Assembly (NCBI GenBank): GCA_002300355.1
Contig: NSGV01000002.1
Span: 1,612,001 to 1,676,000 of the forward strand
DNA length: 64,000 nucleotides
Direction: 5' to 3'
From: Streptomyces sp. TLI_235
GTDB taxonomy: Bacteria > Actinomycetota > Actinomycetes > Streptomycetales > Streptomycetaceae
The notes under the pieces are model-generated. The model was not told where the DNA came from. It was given only the letters and a program-made list of their open reading frames with translations, and did no database searches. The position numbers were made by a program, and so were the translations under genes. Below, piece by piece: positions 42,719 to 55,364 of this stretch (the stretch's first letter is position 1; every line of letters begins with the position of its first letter).

Positions 42719-43165
42719 ATGGCAGAGCTGATCAACGAGGACGTGCCCGGCCGCTACGGCCCCGAGGCCACCGTCGAGGTGGAGCCGTACGAGGTGGGGG
42801 CGGTGCGCACCGAGTACTCGCCGCGGCACGACGGCGACCCGGACCCTGGCGAGATCGTGTGGACCTGGGTGCCGTACGAGGAGCGGGACGGCCGCGGCAA
42901 GGACCGGCCGGTGCTGGTGGTGGCGCGCGAGGAGGGCGGCAGCCTGCTGGCCGTCATGCTCTCCAGCAAGGGCCACGACGGGGACCGGGACTGGGTGCCG
43001 ATCGGCTCCGGCCCGTGGGACAAGTCCGGCCGGGACTCCTGGGTGGCGCTGGAGCGCGTCATGCGGGTGTGGGACGGCGGCATGCGCCGCGAGGCCTGCG
43101 CCCTGGACCGGGCCCGCTTCAACCTCGTCGTGGACAGCCTCCGCCGCCGCTACCGCTGGCGCTGA
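42719..43165 (+). CDS. PemK/MazF-like protein without partner antitoxin
   Basis: A 148-residue protein. The C-terminal two thirds carries the PemK/MazF pattern: GEIVWTWVPYEE, RPVLVVAREEGG, VMLSSKGHDGD and an SH3-like beta barrel ending in LRRRYRW. MazF-family proteins are sequence-specific ribonucleases or DNA-gyrase poisons. No antitoxin gene lies beside it, so it may have lost its partner or act as a domesticated nuclease. About 45 charged N-terminal residues precede the domain. Confidence 0.75.
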   Translation: MAELINEDVPGRYGPEATVEVEPYEVGAVRTEYSPRHDGDPDPGEIVWTWVPYEERDGRGKDRPVLVVAREEGGSLLAVMLSSKGHDGDRDWVPIGSGPWDKSGRDSWVALERVMRVWDGGMRREACALDRARFNLVVDSLRRRYRWR

Positions 43166-43288
43166 ACCGCACACCGGCGGGGGTGGCCGGATGCCGCCCC
43201 CGCCGATAACGATTCACCGATCCCCGCACCCGCTCCCGGGCGTCCTCGGTAGAACTGGCGGACGACCTAGCACCGGGAGCCCGGACAC

Positions 43289-44044
43289 ATGAGCACCGAC
43301 CACCCGTCGAATTACGGATATCCGACGGACCCTCAGCAGAACCCCTATGCGCAGCAGGCGGGCCACCAGCCACCGCCCGCCCCGGGCTACGGCGCGCCGC
43401 CCCCTCCCCCGACCGCACCGCCAGGCTACGGACCCGGTGCCTACGGGCAGCCCGGCAGCACTGCCCCCGGGTACGGCGCACCCGGCTACGGCGTCCCGGG
43501 ACAGGGCACCCCCGGATACGGCACTCCGGGGTACGGTGCGCCGGGGTACGGTGCGCCGGGGTACGGGCAGCCGCCGCAGGCACTGCCGCACTGGCTCAGC
43601 CCGGCCGGCCCGCCCGGTGTGCCCCCGGCGCCGGGGACCCGCGTCCTGGCCCCGCCCGGGGAACGCCTGGTCGCCCGCCTGATCGACCTCGCGATCCAGC
43701 TGATCCCGGCCGTCATCCTCTACGCCCTGCTCGGGGAGTACCTCGGAAACCTCTTCGTCGGCCTGCTGGCCTTCGCGTACGAGGCGGCGCTGATGGTCAC
43801 CCAGCACGGCCAGACGGTCGGCAAGAAGGCGATGAGGCTGCGCGTGGTGGACGCCGCGACCGGCGGCCGGCCGACCGACAGCGCCCTCTGGGGACGCTCG
43901 GCCGTCGCCACCGTGCCCGGCGCCGTGTACTGCATCGGGTGGCTGTTCGAGGCCCTCGACTCGATGTGGCAGCTGTGGGACAGGCCGCTGCAGCAGTGCC
44001 TGCACGACAAGGCCGTACGAACCGTCGTGGTCAAGGAAAGCTGA
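43289..44044 (+). CDS. RDD-family membrane protein with PGYG repeat N terminus
   Basis: A 251-residue protein. Residues 1-100 are Pro/Gly/Tyr-rich with about six PGYG repeats; the DNA repeats are visible too. The RDD domain follows (about 118-245): GERLVARLIDLAIQL, QTVGKKAMRLRVVD and DRPLQQCLHDKAVRTVV. RDD proteins are small membrane proteins of varied, mostly unknown roles. ATG 43289 has GGGAG upstream. It is convergent with dnaE. Confidence 0.85.
   Translation: MSTDHPSNYGYPTDPQQNPYAQQAGHQPPPAPGYGAPPPPPTAPPGYGPGAYGQPGSTAPGYGAPGYGVPGQGTPGYGTPGYGAPGYGAPGYGQPPQALPHWLSPAGPPGVPPAPGTRVLAPPGERLVARLIDLAIQLIPAVILYALLGEYLGNLFVGLLAFAYEAALMVTQHGQTVGKKAMRLRVVDAATGGRPTDSALWGRSAVATVPGAVYCIGWLFEALDSMWQLWDRPLQQCLHDKAVRTVVVKES
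43467..43567 (+). repeat. coding repeats in the RDD gene
   Basis: About 15-base units encoding PGYGA/PGYGT/PGYGQ repeat tandemly in the N-terminal region of the RDD gene. They are low-complexity coding repeats, not a mobile element. Confidence 0.7.
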
Positions 44045-44073
44045 CGACCCACCACCAGGGGCGCGCGGGAGAC

Positions 44074-44108
44074 CTGCGCTGACGGGGTGGTGCACCCCGT
44101 CAGCGCAG
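44074..44108. terminator. bidirectional terminator between the RDD gene and dnaE
   Basis: CTGCGCTGACGGGGTG, loop GTG, CACCCCGTCAGCGCAG is a perfect 16-base stem between convergent genes, just past the dnaE stop at 44117. Confidence 0.9.
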
Positions 44109-44116
44109 ACCCGGCG

Positions 44117-47650
<3,534 letters not shown>

Positions 47651-47911
47651 GGCGGGGCCTCCGGAGTCTCGGCATGATCGGAACCGGGCGCGAAACAGGT
47701 AAGGCCCGAGCCACCTGTCAGGGCCCGGACCACGGCTTCCGCGTCGCGGCACCGAGTCTAGTCCCCCGCCGCAGGTGTCTCGCGAGTCGCCACGGATGCG
47801 CATGCTTCCCTCACTTTCGGGCATCGGGGAGGCACGGGTGGCCACCCGGGGTTCCGGCCCGGCCGTGCACGCCGATAGCCTCTGGCGCACTGACGTGCGA
47901 GGAGGGGTTTC

Positions 47912-48499
47912 ATGGCATTCGGCCCGGTGGTGCACGAGCGCCCGCGAGGCGGGGGGCTGATCGCGATCGGCGTGCTGCTGCTCGTCCAGACGGCCTCCGA
48001 GCTCGGGGTGCTCGCCTACGACATCGCCCAGGCGGGCCCCGGCTACCTGCTGACCGCCCTCGGCCTGTCCTACGCGGACTACGTCGACGCGCCGGTCGGG
48101 TTCTTCGCCTTCGACACCGGCTACTGCGTCGCCCTGCTGGCTCTCGCGATCGGCGCCTTCGTCGGCGGGCGCTGGGTCCGCCCGGCGGCCGTGGCGCTGA
48201 CCTCGGTGACCGGTTTCGCCGCCCTCGCCCAGGTGCTCAACCAGGTGGTCTTCGAGGCCTCCCGGCGAACCTTCGCCGAGCCGCTCAGCCACCTGTGGCT
48301 GAACATGACACTACTGCTCACCGTCGCGATCGCGATCGCGGTCGCCGCGATCGTCGGCGCGACCCGTCCGGCCGCCCCGGCGGCTCCCGCCCCGGTAGCG
48401 TTCCACCCGTACGTCCCCGCGCAGCGCCAGGCTCACCCGCCGATACCGCCGACGCCGCCCGGTACCCCGCCGGCGCCGCCCGCGCCGCCGAACGCCTGA
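47912..48499 (+). CDS. membrane protein of unknown function
   Basis: A 195-residue protein with four hydrophobic segments (about residues 15-35, 65-90, 95-115 and 130-150) and a Pro/Ala-rich C-terminal tail of about 45 residues. I do not recognise a family. ATG 47912 is preceded by GGAGGGG, an unusually good Shine-Dalgarno for this window. It is divergent from dnaE and 73 bases upstream of the DUF2252 gene, with which it may form an operon. Confidence 0.75.
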   Translation: MAFGPVVHERPRGGGLIAIGVLLLVQTASELGVLAYDIAQAGPGYLLTALGLSYADYVDAPVGFFAFDTGYCVALLALAIGAFVGGRWVRPAAVALTSVTGFAALAQVLNQVVFEASRRTFAEPLSHLWLNMTLLLTVAIAIAVAAIVGATRPAAPAAPAPVAFHPYVPAQRQAHPPIPPTPPGTPPAPPAPPNA

Positions 48500-48572
48500 A
48501 CCGCGCGCGGCCCCTTCCGTGCGGACCGTCCGGACCGTCCGGGTCGGACAGCACCACCGATAGGACTCCCTC

Positions 48573-49910
48573 ATGCCCGACCAGCCCACCGTCGCCGATC
48601 GCGAGCCGGAGCGCGCCGAGACCGTCCTGCGGGTCTTCGACGCCGCGTTCGGGGAGCTGCTGGCGCAGGACCCGGCCGCGTTCCGGGTGAAGTTCCGCAA
48701 GATGGCCGCCTCGGCCTTCGCCTTCTACCGGGGCACCGCGGCGCTGTTCTACGCCGACCTCACCACCGACCCGTACCGCGAGTACGGCGCCCGGTTCCTC
48801 GACGAGCGGACCGGCCGGGTCTGGATCCACGGCGACCTGCACGCCGAGAACTTCGGCACCTACCTGAACGCCGAGGGCCGGCTGGTCTTCAACGTCAACG
48901 ACTTCGACGAGGCCTACGTCGGCGCCTTCACCTGGGACGTCCAGCGGCTCGCCGCCAGCCTCGCGCTGATCGGCTACGCCAAGGCCCTCTCCGACGACAC
49001 CATCAGCAGCCTGGTCCGCTCCTTCGCCGCCGCCTACCGGGGCCAGATCGCCGCCCTGGTCCGTGACGGCGACACCGCCCAGTTCACCCTGGACACCGCG
49101 GACGGGCCGATCCTCGACACGCTGCGCAGCGCCCGGCTGCAGACCCGGGTCGCGCTGCTCGACGCGGAGACCGTGATCGACGGCTGGGACCGCCGGTTCC
49201 GGATCGGCGGCGGCGCCTTCGAGCTCGACGCGGCCACCCGCGCCGAGGTGCTCGCCGCCTTCGAGCGCTATCTGGAGACCCTGCCGCCGGCCTCCCGGAC
49301 GCGTCCGGAAGCGCTGCGGGTCAAGGACGTCTGCGGGCGCCGCGGCATCGGCATCGGCAGCGCCGGCCTGCCCTCCTACAACGTACTGCTGGAGGGCCAC
49401 ACCGACGCCCTAGAGAACGACGTGATCATCTACATGAAGCAGGGCCAGACGCCGGCCGTCTCCCGGCACGTCACGGACCCGGCGATCCGCGGCTACTTCG
49501 AGCACGAGGGCCACCGCACCGTCATCTCGCAGCGCGCCCTGCAGGCGCACAGCGACCCGTGGCTCGGCTACACCACCCTGCGCGACCGCGGCCAGCTCGT
49601 CGCCGAGGTGTCCCCCTACGCGGCCGACCTCGACTGGACCGACCTCACCGAGCCGGACGACCTGCGCACCGTCACCGAGTACCTCGGCCGGGCCACCGCC
49701 GCCATGCACGCCGCCGCCGACGAGTCCTCCAGCGGCCACAGCCTCGTCCCGTTCTCCACCGAGCACGCCATCGACAGGGCGATCGCCGCCGACGAGGACG
49801 GCTTCACCGCCATGCTCGTCGACTTCGCCCACGCCTACGGGGACCGCGCCCGCCGCGACCACCAGATCTTCGTCGACCTCTTCCGCAACGGCCGCATCCC
49901 GGGGCTGTGA
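48573..49910 (+). CDS. DUF2252 protein (kinase-fold-like)
   Basis: A 445-residue DUF2252 family protein. The motif WIHGDLHAENFG, with NDFDEAYVGAFTWDVQRLAAS following, resembles the catalytic HGDLH / DFD motifs of aminoglycoside-phosphotransferase-like folds. Further conserved segments are RVKDVCGRRGIGIGSAG and YMKQGQTPAVSR. The substrate is unknown. The ATG 48573 has AGGA upstream. It is followed 36 bases later by the convergent DUF3052 gene. Confidence 0.9.
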   Translation: MPDQPTVADREPERAETVLRVFDAAFGELLAQDPAAFRVKFRKMAASAFAFYRGTAALFYADLTTDPYREYGARFLDERTGRVWIHGDLHAENFGTYLNAEGRLVFNVNDFDEAYVGAFTWDVQRLAASLALIGYAKALSDDTISSLVRSFAAAYRGQIAALVRDGDTAQFTLDTADGPILDTLRSARLQTRVALLDAETVIDGWDRRFRIGGGAFELDAATRAEVLAAFERYLETLPPASRTRPEALRVKDVCGRRGIGIGSAGLPSYNVLLEGHTDALENDVIIYMKQGQTPAVSRHVTDPAIRGYFEHEGHRTVISQRALQAHSDPWLGYTTLRDRGQLVAEVSPYAADLDWTDLTEPDDLRTVTEYLGRATAAMHAAADESSSGHSLVPFSTEHAIDRAIAADEDGFTAMLVDFAHAYGDRARRDHQIFVDLFRNGRIPGL

Positions 49911-49946
49911 CGCCTGCGGACGCCGGTCCCCGGCGGGCGCCGGGGA

Positions 49947-50363
49947 TCAGCGTCCGCGCAGTTCTCTGCGGATGACGAGGCGCAGGGCGGAGTACGTCTC
50001 GTCGACGGCGCAGACCTTGTTGTCGACCAGGCCGGTGGGCAGGGCGATCTCCCGCAGGACGTCCTCGGTGAGGTCGGTGGGGATGCGGGAGGCCCGCTTG
50101 GGCCAGGCGATCCAGAGGCCCGCGGCGGGGTGCATGGCGGCGCGGTGGTCGGCGAGGCGGGCGGCGAGGTCGGCCCGGTCGGCGGGGAACCAGAGGGCCA
50201 CGTCGAAGGGGTCGGCCTCGTCCGGGTGGTGCTGGATGTCCAGGCCGTCCGGCGGGTCGGGGATCGCGAAGCCTGCGGGGGCGTCGGCGAGCAGGACGGT
50301 GTCGCCCGCCCTGATGCCGAGTTTGCGGGCGAGCGGGGTGCCCGAGTAGCCGGCGGCCGGCAC
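49947..50363 (-). CDS. DUF3052 family protein
   Basis: A 138-residue protein opening AAGYSGTPLARKLGIRAGD and containing GLWIAWPKRASRIPTDLTED and LVDNKVCAVDETYSALRLV, the hallmarks of DUF3052. The fold and function are unknown. The GTG start at 50361-50363 falls two bases after the hydrolase stop, indicating coupled translation. Confidence 0.88.
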   Translation of the reverse strand: MPAAGYSGTPLARKLGIRAGDTVLLADAPAGFAIPDPPDGLDIQHHPDEADPFDVALWFPADRADLAARLADHRAAMHPAAGLWIAWPKRASRIPTDLTEDVLREIALPTGLVDNKVCAVDETYSALRLVIRRELRGR

Positions 50364-50365
50364 GG

Positions 50366-50950
50366 TCAGGCGTCCAGGTCGGCGAGGAAGGCGAGGGTGG
50401 CGGCCCAGGTGAGTTCCGCCGCCTCCTCGTCGTAGTCGGGGAGCTCGGGGTCGGTGTAGATGTGCCCGGCGCCGCGGTAGCGGTGGACCTCGACGTCGGC
50501 GCCGGCCTTGGTCATCCGCAGGTACCAGGCGTTCAGCCAGTCCTCGGGCTCGAAGGCGTCCGGCTCGGCGACGTGCAGCTGGACGGGGATCGAGGTCGCG
50601 GCGTCGTCGCGGATGTCGGAGGTGCCGTGCAGCAGGAGCAGGCCGGCGGCGTTGGTGTCGGCGAGGGCGAGGTTCTGGGCGAGGGCGGCGCCGAGCGAGA
50701 AGCCGGCGTAGACGATGCCGGGCCCGCCCTGGCCGAGCAGCGGGGCGGCGGCGTGCACGGCGCGGCGCAGCAGTTCGTCGGTGGTGACCTCGTCCTTGTA
50801 GGCCATGCCCTCCTCGACGGTGTCGAAGACCCGGCCGTCGTAGACGTCGGGGGTGTGCACCTCGTGGCCGGCGGCGCGGAGCCGGTCGGCGGCGGCGTGC
50901 ACGGCCGGGCGGAGGCCGTAGGCGGAGTGGAAGAGGACGATCGTGGCCAC
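50366..50950 (-). CDS. dienelactone hydrolase-family alpha/beta hydrolase
   Basis: A 194-residue hydrolase. It opens ATIVLFHSAYGLRPAV and has the nucleophile elbow GFSLGA (Ser rather than the Cys of classical dienelactone hydrolase) and the catalytic His in GAGHIYTDPELP. The best start is GTG 50948-50950 with AAGGAG upstream. The Ser nucleophile suggests a carboxylesterase-like activity. The substrate is unknown. Confidence 0.85.
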   Translation of the reverse strand: MATIVLFHSAYGLRPAVHAAADRLRAAGHEVHTPDVYDGRVFDTVEEGMAYKDEVTTDELLRRAVHAAAPLLGQGGPGIVYAGFSLGAALAQNLALADTNAAGLLLLHGTSDIRDDAATSIPVQLHVAEPDAFEPEDWLNAWYLRMTKAGADVEVHRYRGAGHIYTDPELPDYDEEAAELTWAATLAFLADLDA

Positions 50951-51011
50951 GGGGTGCTCCTTCGCTCGCGGGGCGCGGCAAAGTCCCATGATCCCTCATT
51001 CCGGAGCACGG

Positions 51012-51050
51012 CCGTGCCCGGCCCGCCGGGGTGCGGCGGGCCGGGCACGG
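51012..51050 (-). terminator. terminator downstream of the M9 collagenase
   Basis: CCGTGCCCGGCCCGCCG, loop GGGTG, CGGCGGGCCGGGCACGG is a perfect 17-base stem about 22 bases past the collagenase stop codon. Confidence 0.88.
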
Positions 51051-51071
51051 TGCGGGAGCGGCCGGGAGGCG

Positions 51072-53366
51072 TCAGGAGGCGGTCTCGACCCAGACGCCGT
51101 CGAAGCCCTGCTTGGCGTACAGGCTGACGAAGTTCCAGCCGGCGGGCGGGTTGGTGACGGTGAGGGTCTCGGCGTTGCCGCTGTGGACGGCCTTGGCGGT
51201 GTACGCCGTGCTGGTGGCCCAGTTGGCGGAGCTGTAGTAGAGGTCGGCGTCGCCGGTGCCGCCGCCGCTGGTGACGGTGAGGCGGGCGGTGCCGGCGGGC
51301 ACCCACACGTAGAGGTAGCGGTAATCACCGGTGGGCGAGGCGAGGTTGCTGCGGCGGCAGCCGGGCTCCAGGCGGCGGGTGTCGGTGGCGGTGCACTCGG
51401 GCCGGGCGCAGCCGGTGGGGGTGCAGGTGCCGAGCCAGCGGTCGAAGTCGGCGTCGTAGCGGGTGCCGATGGTGCCGGTGAGCAGGGCACGGGCGCCGGC
51501 CCAGTCGCCGGTGCGGTAGCGGGCGAGCAGGGTGTCGACGTCGGCCCGGTGCGTCTCGGTCATGTAGCGGACGGCCAGGTAGCCCCAGTTGTAGATCCGG
51601 GTGGTGTCGGCGTTGTCGTAGGTGGTGTCGAAGAGGGTGCTGAGCCGGTAGGTGTGCTTGCCGGCCTGGGTGAGCGCGTCGGTGTAGACGGCGCCGCGGT
51701 AGGAGTAGGAGACGTACTCGGCGAAGCCCTCCACCCACCAGATGGTGGGGGTGGTGGTGCCGGCCTCGAAGTCGCCGTACATGTCGAAGCGGCCGTCGAG
51801 GTAGTGGGTGTACTCGTGGTTGAGGTTCCAGATCTGGAAGTCGGGGCGGAGCCACTCGGCCTCGTGGGCGATGAACCGGGGCTGGTTGCCGGCGGCGGAG
51901 GGGTCGCCCTCCAGGTACATGCCGCCGTTGTCGGTGCTGATGCCGTAGATGGCGCCGGCGTAGGTGCGGTAGTCGGTGCTGGAGTCGAAGACGACGACCT
52001 CGATGGTGGTGTTGCGGTCGCCGGCGACGGGGCCGTTGTCGCGGACGATGCCGTGCACGTAGGCGTCCTGGCCGGCGAGGCTGGTGCAGGTGGCGGCGAG
52101 CTGGTCGGCGGTCATCTGCTGGGCGAGGATGCGGATGCTCGGGCTGCAGGTGTGGCTGACCGTCAGGACGGCGGCCTTGAGGCGGTTCGCGAGGTCGCAG
52201 GTGCCGTAGTAGGCGCACTGGGCGGCGTCGTACTCGGCGGCCATCTCGGCGAGGCCGACCCAGAGCTGGGCGGTGGGACCGGTCATAGCGGTGCGGCCGA
52301 GCAGGTCCTTGACCAGCGGCCGGACGGCGCCCTGGAGTTCGGCGTGCTGGAGGAAGCGGGCGAGTTCCCGGCCGGCGTTGGAGACCAGGTAGCCGCGGTC
52401 GCCGCCGAGCATGCCGAGGTGGCCGGCGGCGAAGGCGCCGAGGGTGTCGAGGACGCCGTGGTCGGCCTGGACGGCGGCGACGAAGTCGGGTGACTGGTGG
52501 CCGCGCCAGAGCACCGTATAGGTGTTGTTGACGGCGCTGAGCATCCACCAGGAGGCGTCGTAGCGGCCGTCGTAGTCGGTCAGCAGACGCCGGACGACGG
52601 ACAGGTAGCGGGCGTTCTCGCCGGCGCTGTCGATGAGGACGACGGCCTCGGCGAGGGACTGGCCGTTGGCGTCGGTGACGTCGCGGGAGTGCGGGGCGGC
52701 GAAGAAGGCGTCGAGGGCGCCGCGGATCGAGCCCTGCAGGGCGCTGCCGTAGGGGCCGACGTCGCCGGAGTGGTACCACTGCACGTAGTAGCCGGCCCGC
52801 AGGTAGAGCACCAACTGGGCGGCGGAGGTGCTGTTGTCGCCGGGGTAGGCGGTGGAGACGTCCCGCAGGGCGTCGGCGACGGAGACCATCTGGGCCTCGC
52901 GGAAGGCGCCGCGGGCGTCCGTGCCGGTGAGCGTGAACAGGGTGTTGATGCAGCCGGTGTCGGCGGCCTTCACGGCCTGGACGAGGGCGGCGCCGGTGCG
53001 GCCGGTGAAGTCACCGACCGAGCAGGCCGCGGCGCGGGGTGCGGCAACGCTGCGGGGCTCGCTGGTCAGGGGTGCGGTGCGGGGCTTGTCCCGCCGGGTG
53101 GCGGCCGCGTCGTAGGCGGGCTGCGGGGCCCGGTCGGCGAGGTCGGTCGCGGCGGCCTCGGCGGGGGCCAGCGCGGTCTCGGGCCGCGGCGTGGTGGCCG
53201 GGCGCGGGGCCGGGCCGGAGCGGGCGGTGGCGCCGGTCTGCCGGGGGGCCGTCGGGGCGGCCTCGCTCTCGGTGGAGAGCAGCAGGCCGAGGGTCAGGCA
53301 GCAGACCACGGCGAGGGCGAGCCATCGCAGGGCGCGCAGGGCTGAGGGTGTCCGGGAGGTGTGCAC
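51072..53366 (-). CDS. secreted M9-family collagenase
   Basis: A 764-residue secreted metalloprotease. A signal peptide covers about residues 1-35, then an Ala/Pro-rich pro-region, an N-terminal helical domain, and the M9 catalytic domain with the zinc motif NHEYTHYLDG (about residue 515) and the third ligand Glu in WWVEGFAEYVSY (about 544). The C-terminal PPC (pre-peptidase C) domain (about 660-764) includes VWVPAGTARLTVTSGGG and DADLYYSS. The GTG start at 53364-53366 has GGAGGC upstream. It would digest collagen or gelatin outside the cell. It is divergent from the PhoD gene. Confidence 0.92.
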   Translation of the reverse strand: MHTSRTPSALRALRWLALAVVCCLTLGLLLSTESEAAPTAPRQTGATARSGPAPRPATTPRPETALAPAEAAATDLADRAPQPAYDAAATRRDKPRTAPLTSEPRSVAAPRAAACSVGDFTGRTGAALVQAVKAADTGCINTLFTLTGTDARGAFREAQMVSVADALRDVSTAYPGDNSTSAAQLVLYLRAGYYVQWYHSGDVGPYGSALQGSIRGALDAFFAAPHSRDVTDANGQSLAEAVVLIDSAGENARYLSVVRRLLTDYDGRYDASWWMLSAVNNTYTVLWRGHQSPDFVAAVQADHGVLDTLGAFAAGHLGMLGGDRGYLVSNAGRELARFLQHAELQGAVRPLVKDLLGRTAMTGPTAQLWVGLAEMAAEYDAAQCAYYGTCDLANRLKAAVLTVSHTCSPSIRILAQQMTADQLAATCTSLAGQDAYVHGIVRDNGPVAGDRNTTIEVVVFDSSTDYRTYAGAIYGISTDNGGMYLEGDPSAAGNQPRFIAHEAEWLRPDFQIWNLNHEYTHYLDGRFDMYGDFEAGTTTPTIWWVEGFAEYVSYSYRGAVYTDALTQAGKHTYRLSTLFDTTYDNADTTRIYNWGYLAVRYMTETHRADVDTLLARYRTGDWAGARALLTGTIGTRYDADFDRWLGTCTPTGCARPECTATDTRRLEPGCRRSNLASPTGDYRYLYVWVPAGTARLTVTSGGGTGDADLYYSSANWATSTAYTAKAVHSGNAETLTVTNPPAGWNFVSLYAKQGFDGVWVETAS

Positions 53367-53464
53367 GTGGGGGCCTCCGGGCCGGGTGAAGTGGCCGTGT
53401 GGGGGCGGCCGTTGACGGGGGCGGGCAGGACGGGGCGATCCGCACGGCTCCGCTGTCCGCGAGG

Positions 53465-53492
53465 TGTGACATGTACAATTGCATGCGTCACA
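53465..53492. repeat. TGTGAC/GTCACA inverted repeat upstream of the collagenase
   Basis: TGTGAC (53465-53470) and GTCACA (53487-53492) flank an AT-rich core that also holds CATG on each side. It lies 100 bases before the collagenase start and is likely an operator. The 16-base core is too long for the usual CRP/GlxR site (TGTGA-N6-TCACA). Confidence 0.4.
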
Positions 53493-53521
53493 TGGCATGG
53501 GAAGTCCTCCCGCAGGCTCAA

Positions 53522-53543
53522 GTTCGCCTTCCTGGTGCCCAGT
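53522..53543 (+). promoter_or_regulatory. possible weak PHO box upstream of phoD-like gene
   Basis: GTTCGCCTTCC (53522-53532) followed immediately by TGGTGCCCAGT (53533-53543) resembles two degenerate 11-base PhoP repeats (consensus near GTTCACCCGNN). The first unit fits moderately and the second poorly. It is plausible only because a PhoD-type phosphatase follows. Confidence 0.25.
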
Positions 53544-53628
53544 TGGGCGTGAGCTGCGGCGAAGCGGCGTGGACATGAAGAGTCAGGGAATAGTCGTCCC
53601 AAAGTATGGACATCTGATTACCAGCCAG

Positions 53629-53634
53629 TAGCCT
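53629..53634 (+). promoter_or_regulatory. -10 box for a probable leaderless PhoD gene
   Basis: TAGCCT ends eight bases before GTG 53643; no Shine-Dalgarno is present. Confidence 0.4.
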
Positions 53635-53642
53635 CTGACGCT

Positions 53643-55307
53643 GTGACAGAGACCACCGACTCCGCGTCCCCCGCCGTCGCCCGGCCGCGTCGCCGCCGGG
53701 TGCTGAAGGCCGCCGCCCTCACCGCCGGCGCGGCCGTCCTGCCGATCGCCGCGGGCACCGCGCCGGCCACCGCCGCCACCGCGCCGCAGTTCCTGCACGG
53801 CGTCGCCTCGGGCGACCCGCTGCCCGACGGCGTCGTCCTGTGGACGAGAGTGACGCCCACCCCGGACGCCGTCCCCGGCTCGAACGCCGGCCCGGCCACC
53901 GAGGTGGCGTGGCAGGTCGCCACCGACAAGTCCTTCACCTCGGTGCGCGCCGGCGGCACGGTCACCACCTCCGCCGGCACCGACCACACCGTCAAGGTGG
54001 ACGTCCGCGGCCTGACCCCCGACACCGTCTACTGGTACCGCTTCACCGCCGGCGGCGTCACCTCCCCCGTGGGCCGCACCCGCACCGCCCCCACCGCCGA
54101 CACCGCCCTCGACCGGCTGCGGCTCGGCGTCGCCTCCTGCGCCAACTGGGAGGCCGGCTACTTCTCCGCGTACCGCCACCTCGCCGCCCGCGGCGACCTC
54201 GACGTCTTCCTCTTCCTCGGCGACTACATCTACGAGTACAAGACCGGCGAGTTCTGCGCCGCCGGCAAGGTCGTCCGCCCGCACGAGCCGGCGCACGAGA
54301 TCACCACCCTCGCCGACTACCGCACCCGGCACGGCAGGTACAAGACCGACCCGGACCTGCAGGGCCTGCACGCGATCATCCCGACCGTCGCGATCTGGGA
54401 CGACCACGAGTTCGCCAACGACGCGTGGGCCGGCGGCGCCGAGAACCACACCCCCGGCACCGAGGGCGACTGGTCCGAGCGGATGGCCGCCGCCAAGCAG
54501 GCCTACTTCGAGTGGATGCCCGTCCGCCCGTCGATCGCCGGCACCACCTACCGCCGGCTGCGCTACGGCAAGCTCGCCGACCTGCACCTGCTCGACCTGC
54601 GGTCCTTCCGCTCCCAGCAGGTCAAGGTCGGCAACGGCGACGTCGACTCCGCCGACCGCACCATGACCGGCCGCGCCCAGCTCGACTGGCTGAAGTCCGG
54701 CCTCTCCGCCTCCGACACCACCTGGCGGCTCATCGGCAACGAGGTGATGATCTCCCCCGTCGCCTTCCTCTCGCTGCCCGACTACCTGCTGCGGCCGATC
54801 GCCAAACTGCTCGGCCTGCCCGGCGAGGGCCTCGCGATCAACACCGACCAGTGGGACGGCTACACCCACGACCGCCGCGAGCTCCTCGGCCACCTGAAGG
54901 ACAACGGCATCGGCAACACCGTCTTCCTCACCGGCGACATCCACTCCGCCTGGGCCGCCGACGTGCCGAACGAGGCCGCCACCTACCCGGCATCCGGCAG
55001 CGTCGCCACCGAGTTCGTCGTCACCTCGGTCAGCTCCGACAACATCGACGACTTCCTCAAGGTCGCCCCGCAGACCCTCTCGCTGGTCGCGGCCGCCGCC
55101 ATCCAGGCCGCCAACCGCCACATCAAGTGGGTCGACCTCGACTCGCACGGCTACGGCGTCCTCGACATCACCCCGCAGGCCGTGCAGATGGACTACTACA
55201 TCCTCTCCGACCGCACCCGCAAGGACGCGACCACCAAGTGGACCCGCTCCTACCGCAGCCGCACCGGCACCCAGCAGGTCGAGCGCGTCTGGTCCCCCGT
55301 CAAGTGA
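53643..55307 (+). CDS. PhoD-family alkaline phosphatase, Tat-exported
   Basis: A 554-residue secreted phosphatase/phosphodiesterase. The Tat signal is RPRRRRVLKAAAL (about residues 15-27), with a hydrophobic region ending near TAATA. The PhoD-type N-terminal Ig-like domain follows, then the metallophosphatase core: LGVASCANWEAGY, FLFLGDYIYEY, AIWDDHEFANDAW and FLTGDIHSAW, supplying the Cys, Asp and His metal ligands. The GTG start lacks a Shine-Dalgarno. It is divergent from the collagenase and convergent with the RING gene. Confidence 0.93.
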   Translation: MTETTDSASPAVARPRRRRVLKAAALTAGAAVLPIAAGTAPATAATAPQFLHGVASGDPLPDGVVLWTRVTPTPDAVPGSNAGPATEVAWQVATDKSFTSVRAGGTVTTSAGTDHTVKVDVRGLTPDTVYWYRFTAGGVTSPVGRTRTAPTADTALDRLRLGVASCANWEAGYFSAYRHLAARGDLDVFLFLGDYIYEYKTGEFCAAGKVVRPHEPAHEITTLADYRTRHGRYKTDPDLQGLHAIIPTVAIWDDHEFANDAWAGGAENHTPGTEGDWSERMAAAKQAYFEWMPVRPSIAGTTYRRLRYGKLADLHLLDLRSFRSQQVKVGNGDVDSADRTMTGRAQLDWLKSGLSASDTTWRLIGNEVMISPVAFLSLPDYLLRPIAKLLGLPGEGLAINTDQWDGYTHDRRELLGHLKDNGIGNTVFLTGDIHSAWAADVPNEAATYPASGSVATEFVVTSVSSDNIDDFLKVAPQTLSLVAAAAIQAANRHIKWVDLDSHGYGVLDITPQAVQMDYYILSDRTRKDATTKWTRSYRSRTGTQQVERVWSPVK

Positions 55308-55313
55308 CGCCCC

Positions 55314-55352
55314 GGCGCCCGCCCACGGCAGGAGAGGCCACGGGCGGGCGCC
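55314..55352. terminator. bidirectional terminator between PhoD and the RING gene
   Basis: GGCGCCCGCCC ... GGGCGGGCGCC forms a perfect 11-base stem with a 17-base loop in the 57-base gap between convergent genes. Confidence 0.75.
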
Positions 55353-55364
55353 CCGGCATTGCGG

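Noticed and set aside
43467..43567. Possible repeat element in the RDD gene
   Set aside because: It is an in-frame PGYG low-complexity repeat.
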